A DNA stretch of 64,000 nucleotides from Gracilimonas sediminicola (GTDB lineage Bacteria > Bacteroidota > Rhodothermia > Balneolales > Balneolaceae), in NCBI RefSeq assembly GCF_024320785.1, contig NZ_JANDBC010000001.1:1370001-1434000 (forward strand). The letters are read 5' to 3'. Under the pieces are notes generated by a model. That model was not told where the DNA came from. It ran no database searches and saw nothing but the letters and a program-made list of their open reading frames with translations. The position numbers were made by a program, and so were the translations under genes. This document shows positions 8,439 through 16,419 of the stretch, one piece after another; the first letter of the stretch is position 1, and the number at the start of each line of letters is the position of its first letter.

Positions 8439-9431
8439 TTATTTATTTATTAACTGTGAGGTAAATGAAGTTAGCTGTTTTATCAGTTCAGGATTTTTAT
8501 TCACTATTACCACTTCCTTTTCAAAAAAGTAACTGATGACATCAAAATTTGAAGACCCGTACACAGCTACTTCGTCATCTAAAATAAGCATTTTTGCATG
8601 AACCATTTTCCCTGATACGTATTTAAAATTTATTTCAGAATACCGCTTAAGGTTATGTATATAATGCATTAGCGGTTTGTTATTCGCCTTCGGAAGGATC
8701 ACCTGATTATCCGGAACAGAGGCAATCGCATCCAGCATGGGGTAAGAGATATAGGGTGAGAGCGCAACCACCTTACTACTGGAAGTAACGCGCTCCAATA
8801 AATTTGTATAAGCTTCCTTTGTCTTCCACCCGTTTAACAGGTAGAGCACTGTCTTCGGGTTAATTTCTGTAATTGGTGGGGGCGTTGTCTCATTCAGGTC
8901 TGCCTGAAATGATACCTTGAGCGCAGCTGCGATATCGGGGTTGGTATGGCGAACCATGGTATCACTCCACTCAAAATTATGTTCCGTAAAATTCATCCCA
9001 CCCAGATAGGATATCTCCTCATCGACCAGCACCATTTTTTTATGATTCCTGGCCGGATACCGGTGCATCAAAAACCCCATGGGATTGGTGAATTTTACCC
9101 GAATTCCGGACTGTCTTGCCTGCTTCAATAATCCGTCTAAAGCCTGCCGCTCTTTGCGGGCATTGTTTTTATTCATCCACCCCTGAGGTGCATTCAGAAA
9201 TGTATCATTCACAACAAACCGCGAATAATCGTCAATCAACAAAGTTCGTTCGAGGGTTGGCTTGCTGCCGAGCAATTCAATAAGTTTGGTGCCAACCTGA
9301 TCGGCCTCAAAACTCATGCATTGGATGGAAACTGAATGCCTGGCATTTTGAACATCAGCGGTTAGCTGCTCAAAAAAATGATCGCTATCCATAAAAACAC
9401 GGATTTCACTGGCAGCGTAATTTTTACACAT
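8439..9431 (-). CDS. Phospholipase D-family transferase (cardiolipin-synthase-like)
   Basis: Both HKD motifs of the PLD superfamily are present: H130-K132-D137 (NHKKMVLVD) and H278-K280-D285 (VHAKMLILD), each followed by the usual small-residue turn (GGMN and GSSN). The two-motif, 330-residue layout without long N-terminal membrane helices fits ClsB/ClsC-like cardiolipin synthases or a phosphatidyl/phosphonyl transferase. Cytoplasmic or membrane-peripheral. It is the first gene of a two-gene minus-strand operon with the CDP-alcohol phosphotransferase, so both probably act on the same polar lipid. The ATG at 9431 lies only 22 bp from the divergent glycosyltransferase start; an internal ATG at residue 14 (MDSDHFF, position 9392) would leave more room for a promoter and may be the true start. 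Confidence 0.88.
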   Translation of the reverse strand: MCKNYAASEIRVFMDSDHFFEQLTADVQNARHSVSIQCMSFEADQVGTKLIELLGSKPTLERTLLIDDYSRFVVNDTFLNAPQGWMNKNNARKERQALDGLLKQARQSGIRVKFTNPMGFLMHRYPARNHKKMVLVDEEISYLGGMNFTEHNFEWSDTMVRHTNPDIAAALKVSFQADLNETTPPPITEINPKTVLYLLNGWKTKEAYTNLLERVTSSSKVVALSPYISYPMLDAIASVPDNQVILPKANNKPLMHYIHNLKRYSEINFKYVSGKMVHAKMLILDDEVAVYGSSNFDVISYFFEKEVVIVNKNPELIKQLTSFTSQLINK

Positions 9432-9453
9432 ATACTATCGACGCGGTTTTAAT

Positions 9454-10596
9454 ATGAATATCATTCAGGTGTGCCCTTACGATTTATCGATTCCCGGAGG
9501 GGTTCAGACCCATGTTACGCAATTAAGTAACGAATTAGTGAGGAAAAATAACAAGGTGGTGATTTTTGCGCCACGGCCAACCAATCCCAACTCAGAAAGA
9601 GAGGCAGACTGCGAGGTAAAGCATATAACAAGCAGTACTCGTATTCCCTGGTGGGGAACCTCCATTGATGTATCGGTGCTGAAACCGAATGAAAAAAGCC
9701 AGATCCGCCAATTTTTTGATGAATTTAAGCCGGATGTCATCCACTTTCACACTATCTGGAATCCGGTGATGCAAACCCAGCTACTTTGGATGTTACCGGA
9801 CTCGATAAAGAAAGTTGGCACCTTTCATGATACCCCACCTGATCGTGGGCTGGGTAAACATATCGGTGCAAACCTGATGAAAGTGGGAGCCAAATACTAC
9901 CTCCCCAAAATGGATGAAATCATTTCTGTATCCGAAACTCAGGCGAAAGCCATGGGTGGTGACCCAGAGAACCTTCCCCAAAACTTTAGAATTCTGCCCA
10001 ACGGGATTGATGCTGAAGCCGGCCAAAATATGGAAAAGAAATCAACCCCTGACGATGACTTCAGGATCATTTTCATTGGTCGTTTTGAAAACAGAAAGGG
10101 TGTCTTTGAGTTGCTGGAAATCTACCGGAGATTACAAAGTGAATCGCTAAATCAAAAAATTTCACTCACTTTAGTAGGGAATGGTCCTCAGCTATCGGAG
10201 ATGAAGAATTTTGTAAATGAGCATCAGTTGAAAGAAGTGACTTTCCATAACGATGTAGATGATCAGGATAAAAACCGGCTGTTACTGAATTCCGACCTTA
10301 TGATTGCTCCTGCATTGTATGGAGAAAGCTTCGGAATTGTACTGCTGGAAGCGATGGCACTTGGTGTACGAGTGATCGGGTATGGAAATGAAGGATACCT
10401 GAACATTGGAAAGAAATATGGTGTTGAAAACTTTCCGTCACCCGGAGACACTGAGGCCCTTTTCGAGTTGGCAAAACAGCACCTGAAGATGCCTGCCGAA
10501 GAGCAAAGCATTCTCATAAAAAAAGGATTGGAAATAGCTTCTAAACACGACTGGAAACTGATTGCCCAACAAATTGAACACATTTATTCACGATGA
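9454..10596 (+). CDS. Glycosyltransferase family 4 (PimA-like)
   Basis: A GT-B fold retaining glycosyltransferase. The N-terminal acceptor half begins with NIIQVCPYDLSIPGGVQTHV, the layout seen in GT4 enzymes of the phosphatidylinositol-mannosyltransferase type. The junction has LPNGID (181-186). The nucleotide-sugar site carries the E-x7-E pair E291/E299 (ESFGIVLLE). At 380 residues it is full length. It likely adds a sugar to a membrane lipid or lipid-linked glycan at the inner face of the membrane; the donor and acceptor cannot be read from sequence. It is followed with a 1-bp gap by the LicC/PntC-like nucleotidyltransferase, tying it to the AEP-decoration pathway. Confidence 0.92.
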   Translation: MNIIQVCPYDLSIPGGVQTHVTQLSNELVRKNNKVVIFAPRPTNPNSEREADCEVKHITSSTRIPWWGTSIDVSVLKPNEKSQIRQFFDEFKPDVIHFHTIWNPVMQTQLLWMLPDSIKKVGTFHDTPPDRGLGKHIGANLMKVGAKYYLPKMDEIISVSETQAKAMGGDPENLPQNFRILPNGIDAEAGQNMEKKSTPDDDFRIIFIGRFENRKGVFELLEIYRRLQSESLNQKISLTLVGNGPQLSEMKNFVNEHQLKEVTFHNDVDDQDKNRLLLNSDLMIAPALYGESFGIVLLEAMALGVRVIGYGNEGYLNIGKKYGVENFPSPGDTEALFELAKQHLKMPAEEQSILIKKGLEIASKHDWKLIAQQIEHIYSR

Positions 10597-10597
10597 A

Positions 10598-11326
10598 ATG
10601 GAGATAAAAACAGCAATTATATTAGCTGCAGGTAAAGGCACAAGGCTGAGAAGCGTAACCGGTGACGAAATCCCGAAGCCTTTAACCCCGCTAAAAGAAC
10701 AACCCCTAATTGAGTACTCTATACAAGCATTGAGAAGTGCGGGGGTTCAAAAGATTTTGATCGGTTGTGGTCATTTGCTGCCAGAATTCAACTACCTGGA
10801 GAAAAAGTATAGTGAAGTCGAGATCGTTGAGAATCCATTTTACGATACCCGGGCCAGCATTTACACGTTGCTGATGTTTGAGTCGCTAGTGGACGAGCCA
10901 TTCTATTTACTGGAAGCCGATATTTTGTTCGAACCCACCATTTTTGAACGGTTCACCCCGACAGATGACAATCAAAACCTGATTCTCACCTCTGCCCCCC
11001 TGAATCTGGACGACAATGTGTATTTCAGTTCCGAGGCGGGCCGGCTGACCAAGCTCACAAAAAATGCTGAGAAAATAGTGGATCCGGAAGGAGTAATGAC
11101 TGGAATATGGGCTTTTTCCGCTGGGTTTATGAAGCGATTTACCACATTCTGTAAACAGATTAACATCGATTACAGTGAGGATTACGAAGTGTTATTGGCA
11201 CAGTACTCATCAGAGCAGGAGGCTATTAGTATTGCTCATTTCCCGGAACTGAACTGGTGCGAAATAGATAATGAAGATCACCTTGAGTTTGCCCTGACTG
11301 ATGTGTTGCCAAAAATCATACAATGA
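10598..11326 (+). CDS. LicC/PntC-like cytidylyltransferase (candidate CTP:AEP)
   Basis: A 242-residue NTP-transferase fold protein. The nucleotide loop is LAAGKGTRLR (9-18), followed by PKPL at 26-29. An acidic metal position is D108 (LEADIL), and the C-terminal signature W-x-EID-x2-DHL (W220 to L229) is shared by LicC, PntC and related phosphocholine, phosphoethanolamine or AEP cytidylyltransferases. Known PntC makes CMP-AEP from CTP and AEP. With an AEP operon 5 kb away, CMP-AEP is the most economical product, though phosphocholine or a sugar phosphate cannot be excluded. I start it at the ATG at 10598, 1 bp after the upstream stop; a longer frame from the TTG at 10562 would only add residues overlapping that gene. 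A LicD-family transferase faces it downstream. Confidence 0.85.
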   Translation: MEIKTAIILAAGKGTRLRSVTGDEIPKPLTPLKEQPLIEYSIQALRSAGVQKILIGCGHLLPEFNYLEKKYSEVEIVENPFYDTRASIYTLLMFESLVDEPFYLLEADILFEPTIFERFTPTDDNQNLILTSAPLNLDDNVYFSSEAGRLTKLTKNAEKIVDPEGVMTGIWAFSAGFMKRFTTFCKQINIDYSEDYEVLLAQYSSEQEAISIAHFPELNWCEIDNEDHLEFALTDVLPKIIQ

Positions 11327-11363
11327 TTTTCCGGTTGAAGTTCTGCAGAGGGCTCAACTAACC

Positions 11364-11963
11364 CTAAGGCTTTTCCCAGTAGCCTGTTTCAGGGTTTCGA
11401 ACTGCATCCTTATCCAAACAGCCATAAATAGTTTTCAGGTACGCTTCGGTTTTGTCAGGTATGCGTGTTTGCAGCCCCCGAATCTCGAAGTCTTTGGTCG
11501 GAAACACCAAGTCCTTCAGGCTTGGAGAATTATAGTTTTCCCAGTCCGTTTTTTCCGTACTGAATAATTGATCTCCTTCCTCTCTGTAAAAATAGATGTC
11601 AGCATCAAAACCCTTATAACTCATATACAGTTTAGGGCCGTTATGCCGGTTAGAGGTATCATGCATAGTAAGTTCCGCAGGCAGCTTATCCAGATTATCC
11701 AAAATATAGGGATAGTGTTTCTCATGGCAACCATAATCGATATCGATATCGTGGGCAATGATATCATTCTCCCTGTAAAAGCCCAGCAAAGTGCCGAAAT
11801 CAACCCAATAATCTACCTTTATATCCTGTAAAAACCGGTTGGAAGACTCGAACAGCTCCCAAAGTATTTGTTGCCTTAAGTCTCCGTTATTCATTCTCGT
11901 ATGAACTAATCTTTGAGTATATTCCTGCAGTCGTCTGAAATGGTAACTTATGGGGTTTAACAA
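11364..11963 (-). CDS. LicD-family phosphotransferase (candidate AEP transferase)
   Basis: A small nucleotidyltransferase-fold protein of the LicD/fukutin family. The core is VDFGTLLGFYR (54-64) followed by the acidic metal motif HDIDID (71-76: D72, D74, D76). LicD enzymes move phosphocholine, phosphoethanolamine or similar groups from a CDP/CMP donor to a sugar of a surface glycan. Convergent with the candidate CMP-AEP synthase and within a polysaccharide locus, it may attach AEP to the glycan; that substrate is inferred. The start is TTG at 11963, supported by a perfect Shine-Dalgarno (AAGGAGG) 5 bases upstream. At 199 residues it is shorter than classical LicD (~265), close to the minimal domain. 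Confidence 0.85.
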   Translation of the reverse strand: MLNPISYHFRRLQEYTQRLVHTRMNNGDLRQQILWELFESSNRFLQDIKVDYWVDFGTLLGFYRENDIIAHDIDIDYGCHEKHYPYILDNLDKLPAELTMHDTSNRHNGPKLYMSYKGFDADIYFYREEGDQLFSTEKTDWENYNSPSLKDLVFPTKDFEIRGLQTRIPDKTEAYLKTIYGCLDKDAVRNPETGYWEKP

Positions 11964-11968
11964 AAAGT

Positions 11969-11975
11969 CCTCCTT
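11969..11975 (-). promoter_or_regulatory. Strong Shine-Dalgarno that fixes a TTG start
   Basis: On the minus strand AAGGAGG lies 5 bases before the TTG at 11963. No ATG or GTG is better placed, so this ribosome binding site decides the start of the LicD-family gene. It also sits inside the 23-bp divergent gap to the Stealth gene, so any promoter for each gene must overlap its neighbour's leader. Confidence 0.8.
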
Positions 11976-11986
11976 ATAATCACTGA

Positions 11987-12883
11987 ATGAATTTTGATGT
12001 AGTTTACACGTGGGTCAACGGATCAGATCAAGAGTATGCAAAAATCCGTGATGCCTATGCATCCAAAAAAAAAGACACCAATCCTGAGCGCTATCGTGAC
12101 ACCTTCCAAATGATCCGTTATAGCCTGCGTTCACTCGAAAAGTACTTTAACAGATTTAACAAGATATACATTTTAACAGCAAGACCACAGGTGCCCGAAT
12201 GGCTTGATGTAAGTAATGAACGAATTGAGCTAGTGCATCACGACCAGGTAATTCCGGATAAATATCTTCCCACGTTTAACTCAAATGTTATTGAAAGTTT
12301 TCTTCATAATATTCCCGGATTAAGCGAGAATTTTCTCTACATGAATGACGATTTTTTGTTTGGTGCCCCTGTTAGCCTGCAATCATTTTATAAGGATCAT
12401 AAGTATCGAGTGTACAATACCTTTTTTGGTGAAAATCTGAAATGGAGAATCCATGACGGATACAGAGATATTGTCGGATTGGGCATCATTGAACATCAGC
12501 CTATTATGATAAATAAGAAATACTGGAAAGAAGCCTTCTCGGTATTTCCCGACAAAACCGAGAACACCCGTCAGCATAAATTTCGGAATGACCGCGATTT
12601 ATTTCCTTTGAAGTTATATCGGTACCACATGCTGAAACATCACCGTAATGAATCGGACCCTGTATGGATTACCGAACTAATTAAAATCTTCAGATTTCAT
12701 AAATTGACCAATAATTTCAGCAAACAACAATCTTTCTTTGATAAAATGAAAAGGAACAGCCCGGAATTTTATTGCTTGAATGATGACCTCCGCGGCAATC
12801 CGAACCCAAGGGTTGTGGAGCTGGTGAAAGAGTTTTTGGAGCAGAAGTATCCGGCACCTTCTTCATTTGAATTAACTGATTAG
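11987..12883 (+). CDS. Stealth-family sugar-phosphate transferase
   Basis: Matches the Stealth family (capsule hexose-1-phosphate transferases such as SacB and CpsY). Conserved region 1 is DVVYTWVNGSD at 4-14. Region 2 runs from about 37 to 74, with RYSLRSLEKY and KIYILTARPQVPEWL. Region 3 spans about 99-128, with TFNSNVIESFLHNIPGL and the acidic NDDFLFG. The C-terminal part (about 190-298) is rich in His and Arg. These enzymes build phosphodiester-linked polymers by moving sugar-1-phosphate from UDP-sugars. It begins a five-gene plus-strand run ending in a Wzi-type protein, which supports a capsule or exopolysaccharide role. At 298 residues it is a compact member. Confidence 0.9.
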   Translation: MNFDVVYTWVNGSDQEYAKIRDAYASKKKDTNPERYRDTFQMIRYSLRSLEKYFNRFNKIYILTARPQVPEWLDVSNERIELVHHDQVIPDKYLPTFNSNVIESFLHNIPGLSENFLYMNDDFLFGAPVSLQSFYKDHKYRVYNTFFGENLKWRIHDGYRDIVGLGIIEHQPIMINKKYWKEAFSVFPDKTENTRQHKFRNDRDLFPLKLYRYHMLKHHRNESDPVWITELIKIFRFHKLTNNFSKQQSFFDKMKRNSPEFYCLNDDLRGNPNPRVVELVKEFLEQKYPAPSSFELTD

Positions 12884-12897
12884 TACACGCACCACTT

Positions 12898-14529
12898 ATG
12901 CGGTTTATCGCTTTACTTATAAAATCCTCAATGCCCATATTTCTGATATCCAGTATATCCAGTGCATTGACGGGACTGTGTTCAACTTTCTTAATAAAAA
13001 CAATACATCAGGCGGTTACATCTGCTGAATTTACCTTAGATCAGTTCCTGTGGAATTTCGGTTTATTTGCTTTGGGGTATATGATTTTTGCCTTCATAGC
13101 TTCTTACTCGGTATCAAAGCTCATCCAATCGATTGTCCATAAACTTCGTGAAGATCTCTCCCGCAAAATCCTGAAAGCTTCTTTTGAATCGGTTGAAAAA
13201 AAGCAGCCGAAGCTTCTGGCAATCCTTACGGAAGACATCAAAACAATTGCCTACTCGCTTGACCGACTCCCCGGTGTAACAACCGGCATCGCTACTGTTT
13301 TGGGGATTGTGGCCTATCTTGTGTTTTATTCTCCAATCCTAACCGTTGCAACAATTGTACTATTTGCCCTGGTCTTTCTATTTACGAAAGTCACCTTACC
13401 GTTCGTTAAAAAATATTCTGACCTGGCCCGTGAACAACTCAACGATTTGTACCAGCATTTTGAAGGCTTAGTGTTTGGAATAAAAGAACTCACATTAAAT
13501 AAAGATTTCAAAGAGTCTTACTTGAATAAGGAGATTATCCCTACGAGCAGGATACAGAACCTGCATGCCCTGAAAGAGAATGTTATTGCTTCTTTTTCCA
13601 ATCGCATGACGGATATCGTATTGCTTATGGGTTTGGGGGGAATGATAATCGCTATTTATAAAACCGGTTTTGTTGATTTGGAGTTTTTTGGGCAATACCT
13701 GACACTCGTTTTATTTACGCTGGCCCCTCTATCCACAGCAAGTGGCTTTTTAAGCAATTTGAAGCGTATCGAAACCGCCCTGGAGCAAATAGAATCGATT
13801 GGCCTTACAATGGATAACACCGATGGCTCTATAAATGAAATTACATTAGATGACACAAAAACCGGGCTGCCCCAAATTGAGTTAGAAGCAGTAGTACATC
13901 AGTATCTCAATGATGATGGAGGGAAAGTATTTGAGCTTGGGCCGATTGACTTAAAAATTAATCAAGGTGAAGTAATCTTTCTTGTAGGGGGAAACGGTTC
14001 CGGTAAAACCACCCTTGCAAAAATTATTACAGGCTTATATAAACCGGTGGGTGGCAATCTTAAGTATTACGGTCAGCCTGTTAACGACCGAAACCTGAAG
14101 CACTACCGTTCACATTTCGCCACCGTTTTTTCGGATTCGTATGTATTTGATCACCTTCATCATATCTCTGTAGGAAAAGTTGACAGAGAAGGTGATTATT
14201 TGATTGAATTGCTGGAACTAACTGATAAAGTTTCTATCGTTGAAAACAGATTCACCACAAAAAAGCTTTCGGATGGCCAACGAAAAAGGCTCTCATTAAT
14301 TCAGGCTATACTCGAGGATAAGGATATATATTTGCTGGATGAATGGGCTGCTCATCAGGATCCACACTTCAAGACTATCTTCTATAACAAGATTATTCCC
14401 TTCCTTACCGAAAAAAGGAAAACAGTTATCGTAATAACACATGATGACCGGTATTTTGATACCGCGAATCGCGTGGTAAAAATGCAAGATGGGAACATTG
14501 CAGCAAAAGACTCACTCGTTACTAAATAG
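12898..14529 (+). CDS. ABC transporter, fused permease-ATPase, cyclic-peptide-export type
   Basis: A half-size exporter: six-helix membrane domain over about residues 5-290, then an ATPase. Walker A is GGNGSGKTT (364-372), Walker B ends in LLDEW (D481, E482), the signature is KLSDGQRKR, and the switch histidine is in ITHDD. The tail LDEWAAHQDPHFK is characteristic of the PvdE/SyrD branch (cyclic peptide export ABC transporter), not of MsbA or of Wzm/Wzt capsule exporters. Here it lies inside a polysaccharide run: 14 bp after the Stealth gene and 10 bp before a glycosyltransferase-like gene. It may flip a lipid-linked glycan unit or export a small modified molecule. Cargo unknown. Confidence 0.9.
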   Translation: MRFIALLIKSSMPIFLISSISSALTGLCSTFLIKTIHQAVTSAEFTLDQFLWNFGLFALGYMIFAFIASYSVSKLIQSIVHKLREDLSRKILKASFESVEKKQPKLLAILTEDIKTIAYSLDRLPGVTTGIATVLGIVAYLVFYSPILTVATIVLFALVFLFTKVTLPFVKKYSDLAREQLNDLYQHFEGLVFGIKELTLNKDFKESYLNKEIIPTSRIQNLHALKENVIASFSNRMTDIVLLMGLGGMIIAIYKTGFVDLEFFGQYLTLVLFTLAPLSTASGFLSNLKRIETALEQIESIGLTMDNTDGSINEITLDDTKTGLPQIELEAVVHQYLNDDGGKVFELGPIDLKINQGEVIFLVGGNGSGKTTLAKIITGLYKPVGGNLKYYGQPVNDRNLKHYRSHFATVFSDSYVFDHLHHISVGKVDREGDYLIELLELTDKVSIVENRFTTKKLSDGQRKRLSLIQAILEDKDIYLLDEWAAHQDPHFKTIFYNKIIPFLTEKRKTVIVITHDDRYFDTANRVVKMQDGNIAAKDSLVTK

Positions 14530-14539
14530 AGCATAAACC

Positions 14540-15373
14540 TTGGGGACTAAAGCCAATTATATTATTTCCGCAGCGGATGAAAGGTACTTCCGGAGTTTCC
14601 TTCAGCTCTATCATTCTTACATTCAAACAGAAGAGTTTAATAACAGTGGATTTATATTTTATGACATAGGTTTGAATGAAGAACAAAGAGTCTATCTAAA
14701 AGAACTACAATCAAAAAATGGTCATAATTTTACCTCTCATAAGTTTGATTTTGAGAACTATCCTGAGTTCGTGAAACTGAAATACAAAACCTATTCATGG
14801 AAGCCAATCATTATTCACGAAGTCATTAATCAGAGAGAAGCAAATATCCTGTGGCTTGACAGTGCCAATATTATCCTCAAGAACCTGAAGCCGATATGGA
14901 ATGTGATATCTGAAACCGGCAGTTATGCCCCGTTTAGCGGTTCGGGCACGCTTGACGAGTGGACGGTTCAGGAGACCTTAGATTACATGAACGTTCCACA
15001 GCGTTGGTACGGGAAACGTAACCGGGCTGGTAATACCTGTGGATTTTCATATTCCAATAAAGTGATTAAAGAGGTTATTGAAAAGTGGAGAGAGTTGGCA
15101 TTAATTAAAGAGTGCATTAAGCCGGAAGGCGCTAATCGAAGCAATCATCGTGATGATCAATCCCTGCTTTCCATTTTACTTATGGAAGCTGCTGAAAAAG
15201 ATAACCTCACCCTAACAGATGACGAAGTTGACATCAGTTCGTGGAATCCAACTTCATTCATTAGTGTCAGAAATTTCGTTTCACCAAGTATTCCCGAAAG
15301 CCTGAACGTACTAACCATTCCTTACTTCAAAGTAGTCCGCCAAATTGATATGCTCATTAACCGCCTTTTCTGA
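14540..15373 (+). CDS. Glycosyltransferase-like (GT-A fold) protein
   Basis: A 277-residue protein whose ILWLDSANII stretch (W105, D107) is the acidic metal site of a GT-A glycosyltransferase, close to families that carry a D-x-D or D-S-D variant on a similar strand (DUF1647-like). NTCGFSYSN and RDDQSLLSILL are further features of such enzymes, the latter helping position the acceptor. No membrane helix or signal peptide. The start is TTG at 14540; an in-frame TAA at 14534-14536 prevents any earlier start and there is no ATG near the N-terminus. It lies 10 bp after the ABC transporter and 1 bp before the next glycosyltransferase. Sugar and acceptor unknown. Confidence 0.75.
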   Translation: MGTKANYIISAADERYFRSFLQLYHSYIQTEEFNNSGFIFYDIGLNEEQRVYLKELQSKNGHNFTSHKFDFENYPEFVKLKYKTYSWKPIIIHEVINQREANILWLDSANIILKNLKPIWNVISETGSYAPFSGSGTLDEWTVQETLDYMNVPQRWYGKRNRAGNTCGFSYSNKVIKEVIEKWRELALIKECIKPEGANRSNHRDDQSLLSILLMEAAEKDNLTLTDDEVDISSWNPTSFISVRNFVSPSIPESLNVLTIPYFKVVRQIDMLINRLF

Positions 15374-15374
15374 T

Positions 15375-16352
15375 ATGGATGGCATGATATACATACCGAT
15401 TTTAGTGGTTTTTGCCTTGATGGGATTATCAGTATGGATCTACAACTATCTGTCAGGAAAAAACCTGATAAAAGACTTTGTGCATTTCATCAGATTGAGC
15501 TCAAAGTCACTACAGGTATGGGACCGCTATCACTCCGATCTTTCCAAAAGTAATGACATCGTAATTTCCTTTACTACCATTCCGGAAAGAATTGATAAGC
15601 TGGATCTTACTCTGAAAAGTTTGTTGTATCAAAACACGAAACCGGCAAGCATTAATATTTATCTCCCATATCGGAGTTTCAGAAATAATAAGCCTTATAA
15701 CGTTCCTACTCATTTAAATGAGTTGAGTAACATTCACATTCACCGGGTTGAAGTGGATTACGGGCCGGCCACAAAATTTATTCACGCATTGGCTCAGTTT
15801 CCGGAAAAACAGCATATTTTAGTAGTGGATGATGACAACATCTATCCGCCCAATTATGTAGAACAATTTGAACAGGCTTCCTGCAGTCATCCTGACAAGA
15901 TATTAGCAGCCAGTGGCTGGAGGGTACCCGATGATCTCATCGACAAACCTACCACCCTGAAGTCAAATATCTTTAAAATTCCACCCACTCCAATACCCGG
16001 AACTCGAGTAAATAAGCCATATCCCATAGATGTTATACAAGGGTATTCTGGTTATCTTTTAAAACCCGATTTTTTCAACATAAAAGAACTCCAGGATTAT
16101 TCCTCAGCTCCCAAAGCGTTAAGGTTTGTGGATGATGTTTGGATAAGTGCACACGCTTCGGTCCCTAAAATTGTATTCCCAATGCATAGATTTTGTTATT
16201 CACCTTTTTTTAGGCGCCAGGATTTCAGTTCCAGCAGCCTTGCTAAAATCAATAACTGGAACAAACCTAAAAACGAAGACCGTAATAACACCATTGGCAT
16301 TAAATACTTTGAAGAGAGATGGTTAAACTTCCAAGACAACAAATCAGGGTAA
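15375..16352 (+). CDS. Membrane-anchored glycosyltransferase (GT2-like)
   Basis: A 325-residue protein with one N-terminal membrane helix (about residues 5-25) and a GT-A domain. IVISFTTIPERIDKLDLTL is the usual first strand and helix of such transferases, and D152-D153-D154 in VVDDDN is the metal/nucleotide-sugar site. RFVDDVWIS in the C-terminal half could hold the catalytic base. I start it at the ATG at 15375, 1 bp after the preceding stop; a longer frame from 15345 would run through the end of the upstream gene. Presumably works on the inner face of the membrane in assembling the same surface glycan as its neighbours. Specific sugar unknown. Confidence 0.8.
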   Translation: MDGMIYIPILVVFALMGLSVWIYNYLSGKNLIKDFVHFIRLSSKSLQVWDRYHSDLSKSNDIVISFTTIPERIDKLDLTLKSLLYQNTKPASINIYLPYRSFRNNKPYNVPTHLNELSNIHIHRVEVDYGPATKFIHALAQFPEKQHILVVDDDNIYPPNYVEQFEQASCSHPDKILAASGWRVPDDLIDKPTTLKSNIFKIPPTPIPGTRVNKPYPIDVIQGYSGYLLKPDFFNIKELQDYSSAPKALRFVDDVWISAHASVPKIVFPMHRFCYSPFFRRQDFSSSSLAKINNWNKPKNEDRNNTIGIKYFEERWLNFQDNKSG

Positions 16353-16419
16353 CTACTCTTTAATATTGATATAAACGGGCTATCATTCTAACCTGACTTA
16401 AACATTTTTTGAAACTCAT

